In this document: one piece after another, positions 25,149 through 33,844 of the stretch
Position numbering within the stretch: the stretch's first letter is position 1
Layout of the letters: the number at the start of each line of letters is the position of its first letter
Source of the DNA: Rugamonas sp.
Lineage (GTDB): Bacteria; Pseudomonadota; Gammaproteobacteria; Burkholderiales; Burkholderiaceae_D
Direction of reading: 5' to 3'
DNA length: 37,638 bases
NCBI RefSeq assembly: GCF_025354735.1
Contig: NZ_JANXMI010000028.1
Span: forward strand, 1 to 37,638
Notes under the pieces: generated by a model
Seen by the model: only the letters and a program-made list of their open reading frames with translations
Told to the model about the DNA's origin: nothing
Database searches by the model: none
Translations under genes and position numbers: made by a program

Positions 25149-26486
25149 TTACACCGCGTCCGACAGCGACGTGAAGTTGAAGTCGCGCACCCGCATCGAC
25201 GGGATCAATTGCTGGTACTGCGATTCGTCGCCGGCCAAAATCTCCGGCCGTCCCAGTTCGTCGATATTGTTCAACATCGTCACCGGGCTTTCGTTGAAAC
25301 GGAAGTTCTTGATCGGGTGCTTGATCTTGCCGTTCTCGATGTAGAAGGTGCCGTCGCGCGTCAAACCGGTCAGCAGCACCGATTGCGGATCGACCATGCG
25401 GATATACCAGGTGCGCGTAACGAGCACGCCCTTCTTGGTATTGGCGATCAGCTCCGCCGTCGATTTGTCGGTGCCGGCCATGATGATGTTGCCCGGCGAT
25501 CCGACCGGACGCTGGCCCATTTTCTTGGCCCAGTACAGCGAGTAGTCGAGCGAACTGACCTTGCCGTTCTTGATGATGTCCATGTGCTCGCGCGCCTGCA
25601 TGGTGTTGCTGTCCCACGGCAGCACGGCCACGTCCTTGTTCCACGGGTCGGCCCAGATGTTGACCTGCTCGTCGAACAGCTTCTCGCCCATGCGGTTGCC
25701 GCCGCCCTTTTTCGAAAGGAAGCTGCGGCCCTCGTCGGCGCTGCGCGCGTCGAAGCCGTTGAACATATAGGCCATCAGGTCGGCGCTGGCGGCCGGCTCC
25801 AGGATCACCGTGTAGCGGCCCGGCTCCAGCGCCTTGGCGTCGACCGAGCGCAGCGCTTTTTCTATCGCCACGTCGGACGCTTCGCGCGGGTCGAATTTCT
25901 TGACGTCGTTGGCGTCGCGCCGCACCCAGCCCGAACCGCGGCCGTCTTCGGTGCGCACGGTGACGGTGAAGTCGACGCCCGTTTCCTGCTGGTGGCCGAA
26001 CACGCCGTTCGAATTGGCGATGGCCTCGAACGAGGTTTTGTCGTGGAAGAAGCCGGCCGCCACCAGTTTGTTCTTGCGGCTGTTCTCGATGCTGTAGGCC
26101 GCCACTTGGGCGCGGTATTCGGGATCGATATCGGCGGTGGTTTGCGTGAACGTGGCCGACGGCTTGTACAGCTGATTGCTCGGCGAGGGCACGAACTCTG
26201 GATTTTCCGGCGCCAGGCGCGCCAGTTCCTCGGCGCGGCGCACCACCGCTTCGAGCGACTTGTCGTCGAACTGGTTGATGGTGGCCACGCCCTGCTTCTT
26301 GCCGAAGGCGACCGACACCACCAGTTCCACGTTGTCGATCAAGCCGGCGGTGGAGACGGCGTTGCGCGCATAGCGGATATTGCCGGTGCGGCTGCCGCTG
26401 ACCTTCACTTCGCACTGATCGCCCTTCGACAGCGACAGCACCCTGTCGCAAATGCGCTTGGTCTCTTCCTGATTCAACATCTTCAT
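25149..26486 (-). CDS. TldE/PmbA-family protein, first pair
   Basis: 445 residues, same length as its paralogue at 22095-23432 and strongly similar, including TGNIRYARNAVSTAGL, DEGRSFLSKKGGGNRMGEK and the C-terminal NFTSLSDAV. No HExxxH motif and no signal peptide. AGGA eight bases upstream supports the ATG at 26486 (MKMLNQEE). It follows the first TldD by 31 bases, and a GC hairpin with a T-run follows its stop by about 15 bases. Differences from the paralogue are scattered through the N-terminal half (for example VPSPSNQLYKPSATF), which may tune substrate choice. Confidence 0.92.
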   Translation of the reverse strand: MKMLNQEETKRICDRVLSLSKGDQCEVKVSGSRTGNIRYARNAVSTAGLIDNVELVVSVAFGKKQGVATINQFDDKSLEAVVRRAEELARLAPENPEFVPSPSNQLYKPSATFTQTTADIDPEYRAQVAAYSIENSRKNKLVAAGFFHDKTSFEAIANSNGVFGHQQETGVDFTVTVRTEDGRGSGWVRRDANDVKKFDPREASDVAIEKALRSVDAKALEPGRYTVILEPAASADLMAYMFNGFDARSADEGRSFLSKKGGGNRMGEKLFDEQVNIWADPWNKDVAVLPWDSNTMQAREHMDIIKNGKVSSLDYSLYWAKKMGQRPVGSPGNIIMAGTDKSTAELIANTKKGVLVTRTWYIRMVDPQSVLLTGLTRDGTFYIENGKIKHPIKNFRFNESPVTMLNNIDELGRPEILAGDESQYQQLIPSMRVRDFNFTSLSDAV

Positions 26487-26517
26487 TATGAAAATCCTTT
26501 AATGGACAGCTTTAGAT

Positions 26518-28155
26518 TCAGGCGATCTTGCGCGCGGTGTTGATGACGTTGATGCCGTTGAAGCGCGTGGTGGCCGCGCCGTGCGACACCACGCTGACCT
26601 GCGATGGCTGGCCTTTGCCGTCGAAGAAGGAGCCGCCCATGCGCCAGTCGCGCTCATCGCAGATGGCGGTGCAGGCGTTCCAGAATTCCTGGGTGTTCGA
26701 CTGGTAGGCCACGTCTTCGAGCATCTGGCCGATCTTGCCGTTCTTGATTTCGTAGAACAGCTGGCCGCCGAACTGGAAGTTGTAGCGCTGCTGGTCGATC
26801 GAGAACGAGCCGTCGCCGACGATGTAGATGCCCTTCTTGACGTCCTTGACCATTTCGTCCGGCGTGAGCTTTTTCTTCCCGGCCTGCAGCGACACATTGG
26901 GCATGCGCTGGAACTGCACGCTGCTCCAGCTGTCCGCGTAGGAGCAGCCGTGCGAGGCTTTTTCGCCGATGATGTGGGCCTGGTCGCGGGTGGCCTGGTA
27001 GTTCACCAGCACGCCGTCCTTGATGATGTCCCAGCGCTTGCAGGCCACGCCTTCGTCGTCGTAGCCGACGTTGGCCAGCGAACCCGGGGTGGTCTTGTCG
27101 GCGACGATGTTGACCAGGTCCGAGCCGTACTTGAATTTCTTGGTCTGCCATTTATCCAGCGTGGCGAAGCTGGTGCCGGCGTAGTTGGCTTCGTAGCCGA
27201 GCACGCGATCGAGTTCGGTCGGGTGGCCGACCGATTCGTGTATCGTCAGCCAGATGTTTTCGGGGCTCAGCACCAGGTCGTACTTGCCCGGCTCGACGGA
27301 TTTGGCGGTCAGCTTTTGCTTGGCCTGCTTGCCGCAGGCGCGCGCGTCCTCGATCAGGTCGTACGATTTGCCGTACAGCGTGACGACGCCGCCGGCCGAT
27401 TTGATTTTGTCTTCGGGACGCGCGTCCAGATATTCGTAGCCCATGCCGACCGGCGACGACAGGCCCTGGCGCGAGCGGAATTTATTGGTGGCGTGATCGA
27501 CGGCGGTGGCGAACACCGGCATCCACAGGCGGTGCACGTCCTGGTCGATGTAGGAACCGTCGGTCGAGGCGAAATATTTTTGCTGGTTGACCTGGAACAG
27601 CAACGACTGCATGAAGCTCGCGCCGCCTTCCATGCCGGCCTTGTTGGCGGCGATCAGCAGTTCGGCCTTTTCCTTGATCGGCACCAGGCGCCAGTCCTTC
27701 TTGATCGGCGTGGCCCACGACACTTCGCCCACGCCCGGCGTCGGCGCCAGTTGCACGGCTTCCGTTTGCAGCTTGGAGTTGGCCTTGGCGATGGCCACGG
27801 CCTGGCGCGCGGCGCCGGCCACGCCGTCGGCCGACATGTCGTTGGTGGCGGCGAAGCCGTAGGCGCCGTTGGCGATGACGCGCACGCCGACGCCGGCCGA
27901 TTCGGTGTTCGTGACGTTCTCGATATTCAAATCGCGGGTGGTGATGAACTGGTTCAGGTAGCGGCCCACGCGCACGTCGCAGTAGGTGGCGCCGGCCTGG
28001 GTGGCGGCCGTCATCGCGGTATCGGCCAGCATTTTCTTGAACTGCAGCGCTACCGGCTTGAGTAACTCCTCGGCCGCGATGGCGCGTCCGAAAGGCGGCA
28101 GCAACATGCTGCCCAGAGCCAGGCCACCGATATTGAGAAATGAACGTCGTTCCAT
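26518..28155 (-). CDS. TldD-family metalloprotease with Tat signal, first pair
   Basis: 545 residues once the start is set at ATG 28155; the open frame continues upstream but only from this ATG is there a good GGAG site (7 bases) and a leader. The leader MERRSFLNIGGLALG has the twin-arginine motif, then a hydrophobic run to about residue 28 (RAIAAEE). The metal site is kept: TIHESVGHPTELDR and NACTAICDERDW. The protein is collinear with its paralogue at 23448-25085 over the full length, so both members of the duplicated pair look catalytically intact. It is the first gene of the long minus-strand operon that runs down to 14865. Confidence 0.93.
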   Translation of the reverse strand: MERRSFLNIGGLALGSMLLPPFGRAIAAEELLKPVALQFKKMLADTAMTAATQAGATYCDVRVGRYLNQFITTRDLNIENVTNTESAGVGVRVIANGAYGFAATNDMSADGVAGAARQAVAIAKANSKLQTEAVQLAPTPGVGEVSWATPIKKDWRLVPIKEKAELLIAANKAGMEGGASFMQSLLFQVNQQKYFASTDGSYIDQDVHRLWMPVFATAVDHATNKFRSRQGLSSPVGMGYEYLDARPEDKIKSAGGVVTLYGKSYDLIEDARACGKQAKQKLTAKSVEPGKYDLVLSPENIWLTIHESVGHPTELDRVLGYEANYAGTSFATLDKWQTKKFKYGSDLVNIVADKTTPGSLANVGYDDEGVACKRWDIIKDGVLVNYQATRDQAHIIGEKASHGCSYADSWSSVQFQRMPNVSLQAGKKKLTPDEMVKDVKKGIYIVGDGSFSIDQQRYNFQFGGQLFYEIKNGKIGQMLEDVAYQSNTQEFWNACTAICDERDWRMGGSFFDGKGQPSQVSVVSHGAATTRFNGINVINTARKIA

Positions 28156-28261
28156 AGTATCTCCAAAAAACGCTAACGCACTAAAGTCGCGGACGGGCCG
28201 CACTGGGGATTGCTGTTTTGCTGTTTTCACTGCATTGCGCCGCTGCCGCCGCGCGAAACTG

Positions 28262-28290
28262 TTGATATCGCCGTCACTTGCTTTTAACAA
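28262..28290 (-). promoter_or_regulatory. Weak candidate promoter for the Tld/MoxR operon
   Basis: On the minus strand TTGTTA (28290-28285) and TATCAA (28267-28262) are 17 bases apart in the AT-rich part of the gap, about 105 bases before the TldD start. Both differ from consensus at two positions. The spacing is ideal, but the evidence is no stronger than that. Confidence 0.25.
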
Positions 28291-28420
28291 TTCGCCAGCA
28301 ACATTAGCAGCAAATTAAATAGCTGGATAGCAATATGTATGCCAAAGGAGACAGTCTGGAACAAAGAAAAATGGGCGCCGAAATTCGTTCGGAAAATCGC
28401 GGAAAAAGCGCGCGAAAAAG

Positions 28421-28466
28421 TGTCCGGAGACTGTCCGCGACTGTCCGGTGCTTGTCCGGTGTGTCC
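28421..28466. repeat. Five direct TGTCC repeats phased at about one helical turn
   Basis: TGTCC starts at 28421, 28432, 28442, 28453 and 28462, giving steps of 11, 10, 11 and 9 bases; a G follows each. All copies would face the same side of the helix, as in arrays bound cooperatively by a regulator. They lie about 265 bases upstream of the first TldD gene and about 155 bases beyond the MCP stop. Confidence 0.6.
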
Positions 28467-28618
28467 GCGCGGCGGGCGGGAGCTGGCGGGAAGTGAGGGG
28501 AAGGTCGGCGCGGTAGCGGCCGGATGCCGGGACCGGCGGCGGCGCGTCAGCCGCCGGCAGCCAAACCGGTGCCATTTATGCGCGCCGGCGTGGTGCGCCG
28601 GAGGTGGCGCGGCGGCGA

Positions 28619-30118
28619 TCAGAATTTGGTGAAGTGGCTTTCATCGGGCCCGCTCTCGGCGCCGAAGGCCAGCTTGCGGGCCGGGCGCTGGGCCTCGCGC
28701 CGCGCCGCCGCGCCGCCTGCGCCCGCGCGCGCGACCGGCATTCCAGCCGGGCGCGCGCGGCGTTCCGTGACGGCGTGGCGCTTGAACATCGCCATCAGCA
28801 CGTCGAGCTGCTCGGCCTGGGCGCTCATCTCCTCGGCGGTGGCGGCCAGCTCCTCGGAACTGGCCGCGTTGAGCTGCGTGGTCTGGCTCAACTGGCCGAC
28901 GGCGCTGTTAATCTGGCGCACGCCGGAGGACTGTTCGTCCGACGCCGCCGCGATTTCCTGCACCAGCTCCGAGGTCTTGCGGATCGCCGGCACGATGGTG
29001 TCGAGCAGCAGGCCGGCCTGCTCGGCCAGTTCGACGCTGTTCGACGCCACCTCGCCGATTTCGCGCGCGGCGACCTGGCTGCGCTCGGCCAGCTTGCGCA
29101 CCTCGGCCGCGACGACGGCGAAGCCCTTGCCATGTTCGTGCGCGCGCGCCGCCTCGATGGCCGCGTTCAGCGCCAGCAAATTGGTTTGATAGGCGATGTC
29201 GTCGATGATGCCGATTTTTTGCGCGATCTGCTTCATCGCCGCCGCCGTCGCCTTGACCACGTCGCCGCCCTTGCTGGCCTCGCGCGCGGCCTGCGTCGCC
29301 ATGCCGTCGGTGACCTTGGCGTTCTGCGCGTTCTGCGCGATCGACGCCGTCATCTGCTCGATGGAGGCGCTGGTTTCCTCGACGCTGGCGGCCTGCTCGC
29401 TCGACGCCTGCGACAGCGTCTGCGCCGTCGCGCTCACTTCCTGCGAGGCGCTGGCCAACTGCTGCACCACCTGCTGCACTTCGCGCACGATGGCGCTCAA
29501 GCTGCGCGCCAGCCACACGGCCAGCACACAACCCGTCAGCGCGATGGCGATGTCGAAGCCGAGGATGACGCGCTTGGCGTTGTCGGAGACGGACGTCATC
29601 TGCGCCGACTTGGCGCGCGTGTCGCTGCCGTTCAATTCGAGCAGCTTGGCGCTGGCGGCGGCGATGACGGCATCGGCCGCCCTGGTGGCCTTGTCCAGCT
29701 CCGCCACGCTGGCGCCCTTGTCGCGCATGGCCTGCAACTCGGTCATGCTGTCGCCGTAGGCCTTGGTGCCGACCAGGATCTGGTCGAGCTGCACCTGCTC
29801 CTCGTGCGACACCGGGCCGGTGGCCAGGTAGGCGCCGACGGTCTTGTCGATGGCGGCGAGGTCGGCGCGGAACTGGCCGGCGGAATCGGCGCCGCCACGC
29901 AGCACGTAGTTCTTGAACTGGTGGACCGCGCCGCCTTCGGCGATGACGGCCGACAGCATGGCATCCTTGCGCACCAGCGTGACGGTCTCGAACTGGTTCC
30001 AGCTCTCGTGCAGGGAGCCCAGGCTGGCGAAGGCGGTCAGGCCCAGCAACACCACCAGCACCACGATGCCGCCCAGGCCCAGGTGCAGCCGGGTTTCCAT
30101 TTTCATCTGCTTGAGCAT
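28619..30118 (-). CDS. Methyl-accepting chemotaxis protein lacking HAMP
   Basis: 499 residues. Membrane segments at about 12-34 and 184-204 enclose a helical periplasmic sensor of about 150 residues, probably a four-helix bundle. The signalling domain follows with the hairpin tip [24 protein letters not shown]. Only about 16 residues separate the second membrane segment from [13 protein letters not shown], against about 62 in the neighbouring MCP, so a whole HAMP domain is missing. The C-terminus ends ESHFTKF, an aromatic pentapeptide matching the CheR-tether pattern. AAGGAG serves the ATG at 30118. It is the last gene of the chemotaxis operon, 130 bases after the second cheW. Confidence 0.92.
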   Translation of the reverse strand: MLKQMKMETRLHLGLGGIVVLVVLLGLTAFASLGSLHESWNQFETVTLVRKDAMLSAVIAEGGAVHQFKNYVLRGGADSAGQFRADLAAIDKTVGAYLATGPVSHEEQVQLDQILVGTKAYGDSMTELQAMRDKGASVAELDKATRAADAVIAAASAKLLELNGSDTRAKSAQMTSVSDNAKRVILGFDIAIALTGCVLAVWLARSLSAIVREVQQVVQQLASASQEVSATAQTLSQASSEQAASVEETSASIEQMTASIAQNAQNAKVTDGMATQAAREASKGGDVVKATAAAMKQIAQKIGIIDDIAYQTNLLALNAAIEAARAHEHGKGFAVVAAEVRKLAERSQVAAREIGEVASNSVELAEQAGLLLDTIVPAIRKTSELVQEIAAASDEQSSGVRQINSAVGQLSQTTQLNAASSEELAATAEEMSAQAEQLDVLMAMFKRHAVTERRARPAGMPVARAGAGGAAARREAQRPARKLAFGAESGPDESHFTKF

Positions 30119-30248
30119 GACAACTCCTTGGGTTGGCGCCTGTGGCGGCGCCGGGTACCAAAACGGGCCGCAAAGCGCCCCTCATTGTGAGCCTTTAAAG
30201 GCCGCACATTCTCACCAAAACTATCGGCGCCGCGCGCGCCGCCGGCGG

Positions 30249-30764
30249 TCAGGGCGGCGCCGCCCCGTCGTCGTCGAGGGCCGCGAACTCCTGGGCCGAC
30301 ACCACGTGCTGGGCGTCGAGCAGCAGCACGAAGCGCTCCTGCACCTTGCCTATCCCTTGCAGCAGTTCGGCGCGCACGGCCGCGCCGAAGGTGGGCGCCG
30401 GCTCGATGTCGGCGGCCGGGATTTCGATCACGGCGCTGACCGCGTCGACCAGCACGCCGATCACGAAGGCGGCGCCGGCGCGTTCGATTTCGAGCACGAT
30501 GATGCAGGTGCGCTTGGTCACCGGCGACGGCGCCCGTTCGAGCCGGCGCGCCAGGTCCAGCACCGGCACGGCGGCGCCGCGCAGATTAATCACGCCGCAA
30601 ATCGACGGCGGCATCTGCGGCACCGGCGTGACGCCGTTGTACTCGATGATTTCCTTGATCGCCAAAATGCCGATGGCGAACATCTCGGTCCCCAGCAGGA
30701 AGGTCAGATACTGTCCCGGCGCCGCCGCCAACTGGCGTGGATCGGAACCCGGCATGGCGCTCAT
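30249..30764 (-). CDS. cheW: Chemotaxis coupling protein CheW (second copy)
   Basis: 171 residues. The CheW domain starts near residue 18 (YLTFLLGTEMFAIGILAIKEIIEY) and includes ICGVINLRGAAVPVLDL, the region that contacts CheA and receptors. It would couple receptors to CheA at the membrane. The Ala/Pro/Asp-rich tail is slightly longer than usual. An AGGAGG site is 6 bases before the ATG at 30764, and the gene lies 10 bases after the first MCP. The placement between the two MCP genes suggests a dedicated adaptor for them. The other cheW in the window (36254-36799) is clearly related but not identical. Confidence 0.95.
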   Translation of the reverse strand: MSAMPGSDPRQLAAAPGQYLTFLLGTEMFAIGILAIKEIIEYNGVTPVPQMPPSICGVINLRGAAVPVLDLARRLERAPSPVTKRTCIIVLEIERAGAAFVIGVLVDAVSAVIEIPAADIEPAPTFGAAVRAELLQGIGKVQERFVLLLDAQHVVSAQEFAALDDDGAAPP

Positions 30765-30774
30765 GGCGGCCTCC

Positions 30775-32454
30775 TTAGAATTTGACGAAGTGCGATTCGT
30801 CGGGATCGCTCATCTCGCTCATCGGGCGACGACCGGCGAAGCTGGGTTTTTTCACCGCCGGCCTGGGCGCCTTGCGCGCCGCGCCGGCGGCATGCGGGGG
30901 CCGCCCGGCCAGCTTGAAGAAGGCCATGGTCTGTTGCAGCTGCTCGGCCTGGCCGCTCATTTCCTCGGCCGTCGCCGCCAGCTGTTCGGAGCTCGACGCG
31001 TTCTGCTGGGTGGTCTGGCTCAGCTGCGTGACGGCGGCGTTGATCTGGCCGACGCCGGCCGACTGCTCCTCCGACGCCGCCGTGATTTCCTGCACCAGGT
31101 TGGAGGTGCGGCGGATGTTGGGCACGATCTCGTCGAGCAGCTTGCCGGCCCGCTCGGCCAGTTCCACGCTGCTGCTGGCGACCTGCTCGATTTCCTGCGC
31201 CGCCACCTGGCTGCGCTCGGCCAGCTTGCGCACCTCGGCCGCGACCACCGCGAAGCCCTTGCCATGCTCGCCGGCGCGCGCCGCCTCGATGGCCGCGTTC
31301 AGCGCCAGCAGATTGGTTTGATAGGCGATGTCGTCGATGATGCTGATCTTGCGGGCGATCTGCTGCATCGCCGCCACCGTCGACTTGACAGCCTCGCCGC
31401 CTTCGGCCGCCTCCTGCGCGGCCTTGCTGGCGATGCCGTCGGTGACCTTGGCGTTTTCCGTGTTCTGCGAAATCGAGGCCGTCATCTGCTCGACCGAGGC
31501 GCTGGTTTCCTCGGTGCCGGCCGCCTGCTCGCTGGCCGCCTGCGACAGCGACTGCGCCGTCGCGCTCACTTCCTCCGAGGCGCTGGCCAGCGACTCGGCG
31601 CCGTTGTTTACCTCCATCACCACCTGCGACAGTTTGTCTATCATGGTTTTCATCGCGAACAGCAGGCTGCCGCTGTCGCCGGCCTTGAGCAGCACTTCGG
31701 CGCTGAGGTCGCCGTCGGCCACCTTGCGCACGATCTCCGCCGCGTACTGCGGGTCGCCGCCGAGCTGGCGCAGGATGCCGGTCAGGATCACCACGCCGAG
31801 CACGATCAGCAGCACCAGCGCCACGATGGAGGCGGTGTACATCTGGCTGGTGGCGTGGGACGACGCCTCCTCGGCCGCCTTGACGCCGTCGTCGCCGTAC
31901 TTGGCGTTCAGGTCGACGAGTTTTTTCAAGCTCGTTTCGGCCGCCGCGAAGTTGGTCCGGTTATCGATCAACGCCTTGTGCACGGCCAGGAACATCTCCT
32001 TGCGCTTGGCCTGGTCCGGGGTGCGGGTGATCTGGGACATCAAGTCGTTGATCTGCAGGTCGCGCTTTTTCCACGCGTCCCACTCGCCGACGAACTGCTT
32101 CCATACCGTCGCTTCTTCCGGCTGCTGCGGCAGGGCGTCGTAGACTTTCCAGGCCTTGTCGATGACGGCGCTGATGTCGGCCTTGCGCTTGAGCTGATGG
32201 TCGACATCGTCGTGCTCATCGGGGAACATGGCGATGGCGTCGACGGCGCGGCTGGACGAGCGCAGCGCCGTCTGGCCCTCGTTGATGGTTTGCAGCGCCT
32301 GGATCGACGGCATATTGTTCTTGCCTATATCGTTGAGCAATTCGCTTTGTTTTTTCAGGCCCATGAAGGCGAATGCCATCACCAACAGCAGACCCAGTAC
32401 GGCCACGCAGAGCAGCGTGATGATTTTAGTGCGGACGGTCAGATGCGAAAACAT
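30775..32454 (-). CDS. Methyl-accepting chemotaxis protein with HAMP domain
   Basis: 559 residues. Membrane segments at about 10-30 and 207-227 bracket a helical periplasmic sensor domain of the four-helix-bundle type. HAMP follows (about 228-280, with [20 protein letters not shown]), then the cytoplasmic coiled coil with the [28 protein letters not shown] tip. The C-terminus ends ESHFVKF, nearly the same as the other MCP here, and fits an aromatic CheR-binding pentapeptide. A GGGGAA site precedes the ATG at 32454. The ligand cannot be predicted. It lies between the EAL protein gene and the second cheW in the chemotaxis operon. Confidence 0.94.
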   Translation of the reverse strand: MFSHLTVRTKIITLLCVAVLGLLLVMAFAFMGLKKQSELLNDIGKNNMPSIQALQTINEGQTALRSSSRAVDAIAMFPDEHDDVDHQLKRKADISAVIDKAWKVYDALPQQPEEATVWKQFVGEWDAWKKRDLQINDLMSQITRTPDQAKRKEMFLAVHKALIDNRTNFAAAETSLKKLVDLNAKYGDDGVKAAEEASSHATSQMYTASIVALVLLIVLGVVILTGILRQLGGDPQYAAEIVRKVADGDLSAEVLLKAGDSGSLLFAMKTMIDKLSQVVMEVNNGAESLASASEEVSATAQSLSQAASEQAAGTEETSASVEQMTASISQNTENAKVTDGIASKAAQEAAEGGEAVKSTVAAMQQIARKISIIDDIAYQTNLLALNAAIEAARAGEHGKGFAVVAAEVRKLAERSQVAAQEIEQVASSSVELAERAGKLLDEIVPNIRRTSNLVQEITAASEEQSAGVGQINAAVTQLSQTTQQNASSSEQLAATAEEMSGQAEQLQQTMAFFKLAGRPPHAAGAARKAPRPAVKKPSFAGRRPMSEMSDPDESHFVKF

Positions 32455-32547
32455 AGCGATTCCCCAGTTATAAGATGTCCAGTTATGAATTCCTTGCCAT
32501 GCTGATTACTTTTACTTTTTACCGATGCCGCCTGCTTTATTCCTCCA

Positions 32548-33843
32548 TCAATTCGGGCGCCCCTCGCCGCCGGCCAGCGCACGCAGCCTGCGCCGGTCGT
32601 GCACGATCCAGCCGGTCAGTTGCTCGGCCGGCATCGGCTTGGCCAGTAGATAACCTTGCGCCATGTCGCAACCGAGCTGGCGCAACAGATGCCAGTCGTC
32701 GGCCGTCTCGACGCCTTCGGCCACGGTGTCGACGGCCAGCCGCTGGCCCAGTTCCAGCGCGCTTTTCAGCACCACATGGCGGTTCGGCCAGCGCGCCGCG
32801 CCGTGCACGAAGGCGCGGTCGATTTTCAGCTCCGTGAACGGGCAGCGGGCGAACTGCTGCATCGACGAATAGCCGATGCCGAAATCGTCCATCGCCAGCC
32901 CGAAGCCCATCAGCCGCAAGCGGCCCATATTGGCCATCGAGCGTGACAGGTGGTGCATCACACTGGTCTCCGTCACTTCCCACACCAGCATCGCCGGCGC
33001 CACGCCGGAGGCCAGCACCAGCGCCGTCAGGCGGTCGATGAAGGCGCGGTCGGCCAGGTTGTCGGCCGACAGGTTGACCGACATCGTCAGCGGCGGCAGG
33101 CCGGCCAGGCGCCAGTCCAGCATGTGGCGCAGCACCTGGCGCACGATGTCCAGCGTGAAGTCGGCCATCAGCGCCGAGCCTTCCAGCGCCGGGATGAAAT
33201 ACTGCGGCGCCAGCATGCCGCGCGTCGGGTGGACCCAGCGCGCCAGCGCCTCCACCCCTTGCAGCAGGCCGCTGCGCATGGCCACCTTGGGCTGGAAATA
33301 CGGCAGGAATTCCTGCCGCTCCAGCGCCTGCGCCAGCTCTTGCAGCGACGGCAGGTCCGGCGCCGCGGCGACCGCCGGCGCAGCGGTCGAGCCCTGGCCG
33401 GCGCGCTGGAGCAGCGCTTCGAGCGCGTCCATCCGCACCGGCTTGAGCAGGGTGCCCAGCAGGCCGACTTCGGCGTCGTCGGCGCCCATGCTTTCGATGA
33501 TCTCGAGCAGGCGCGGGTCGCGCGCCGACACCACGATCAGGTTTTGCGCCAGGTGGCGCTCGGTCAGCTGGCAGGTCAGCTCGATGCCGTCCATGCCCGG
33601 CATCTCCAGGTCGGTCAGCACCAGGAACATCGATTCGGCGCCTTCGCGTTCGAGCAGCGCCAGCGCCTCGTTGCCGTCGGACGCTTCGAGGATGGCGCCG
33701 AAGCCGAGCTGCTGGAGCAGGCCGACCAGATAGGCGCGCTGCACGATGCTGTCCTCGACCACCAGCACGTTCTGGCCGCGCCAGGGATGGTCGGTGGGCA
33801 GCGGCGGCGGCGGCGGTGTTTCAGGCGGCATGGCGGCGTCCAT
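32548..33843 (-). CDS. Response regulator with EAL phosphodiesterase domain
   Basis: 431 residues. The receiver domain (about 24-150) has D78 in LVLTDLEMPGMDG. The EAL domain (about 175-425) keeps the catalytic set: EALARW, NLS, WEVTET, LAMDDFGIGYSS, ELKIDR and AEGVET, so it should hydrolyse cyclic-di-GMP. It starts one base before the end of cheB, inside a chemotaxis operon, so phosphorylation by the local CheA would tie chemotactic signalling to cyclic-di-GMP level and therefore to the swim/stick choice. A Pro-rich linker (PPPPLP) precedes the receiver. No CheY-only gene is visible in the window, so this may be one of the CheA outputs. Confidence 0.93.
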   Translation of the reverse strand: MDAAMPPETPPPPPLPTDHPWRGQNVLVVEDSIVQRAYLVGLLQQLGFGAILEASDGNEALALLEREGAESMFLVLTDLEMPGMDGIELTCQLTERHLAQNLIVVSARDPRLLEIIESMGADDAEVGLLGTLLKPVRMDALEALLQRAGQGSTAAPAVAAAPDLPSLQELAQALERQEFLPYFQPKVAMRSGLLQGVEALARWVHPTRGMLAPQYFIPALEGSALMADFTLDIVRQVLRHMLDWRLAGLPPLTMSVNLSADNLADRAFIDRLTALVLASGVAPAMLVWEVTETSVMHHLSRSMANMGRLRLMGFGLAMDDFGIGYSSMQQFARCPFTELKIDRAFVHGAARWPNRHVVLKSALELGQRLAVDTVAEGVETADDWHLLRQLGCDMAQGYLLAKPMPAEQLTGWIVHDRRRLRALAGGEGRPN

Positions 33844-33844
33844 C

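Larger units (their letters stand above)
28156..28618. other. Intergenic region upstream of the Tld/MoxR operon
   Basis: 463 bases between the MCP at 28619 and the first TldD gene. The half next to TldD is AT-rich and probably holds the operon promoter. Further upstream are five phased TGTCC repeats (28421-28466), a GC hairpin with 8-bp arms (28533-28540 and 28550-28557) and another with 6-bp arms (28585-28601). Neither hairpin has a T-run, so a termination role for the chemotaxis operon is uncertain. An 86-codon open frame here has no ribosome site and is not called. Confidence 0.5.

Noticed and set aside
28315-28575. 86-codon open frame upstream of the Tld operon, considered as a possible precursor peptide
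   Set aside because: No ribosome site, no leader-like or repeated core motif, and it runs through the TGTCC array. Its low-complexity composition is what a GC-rich gap gives by chance.
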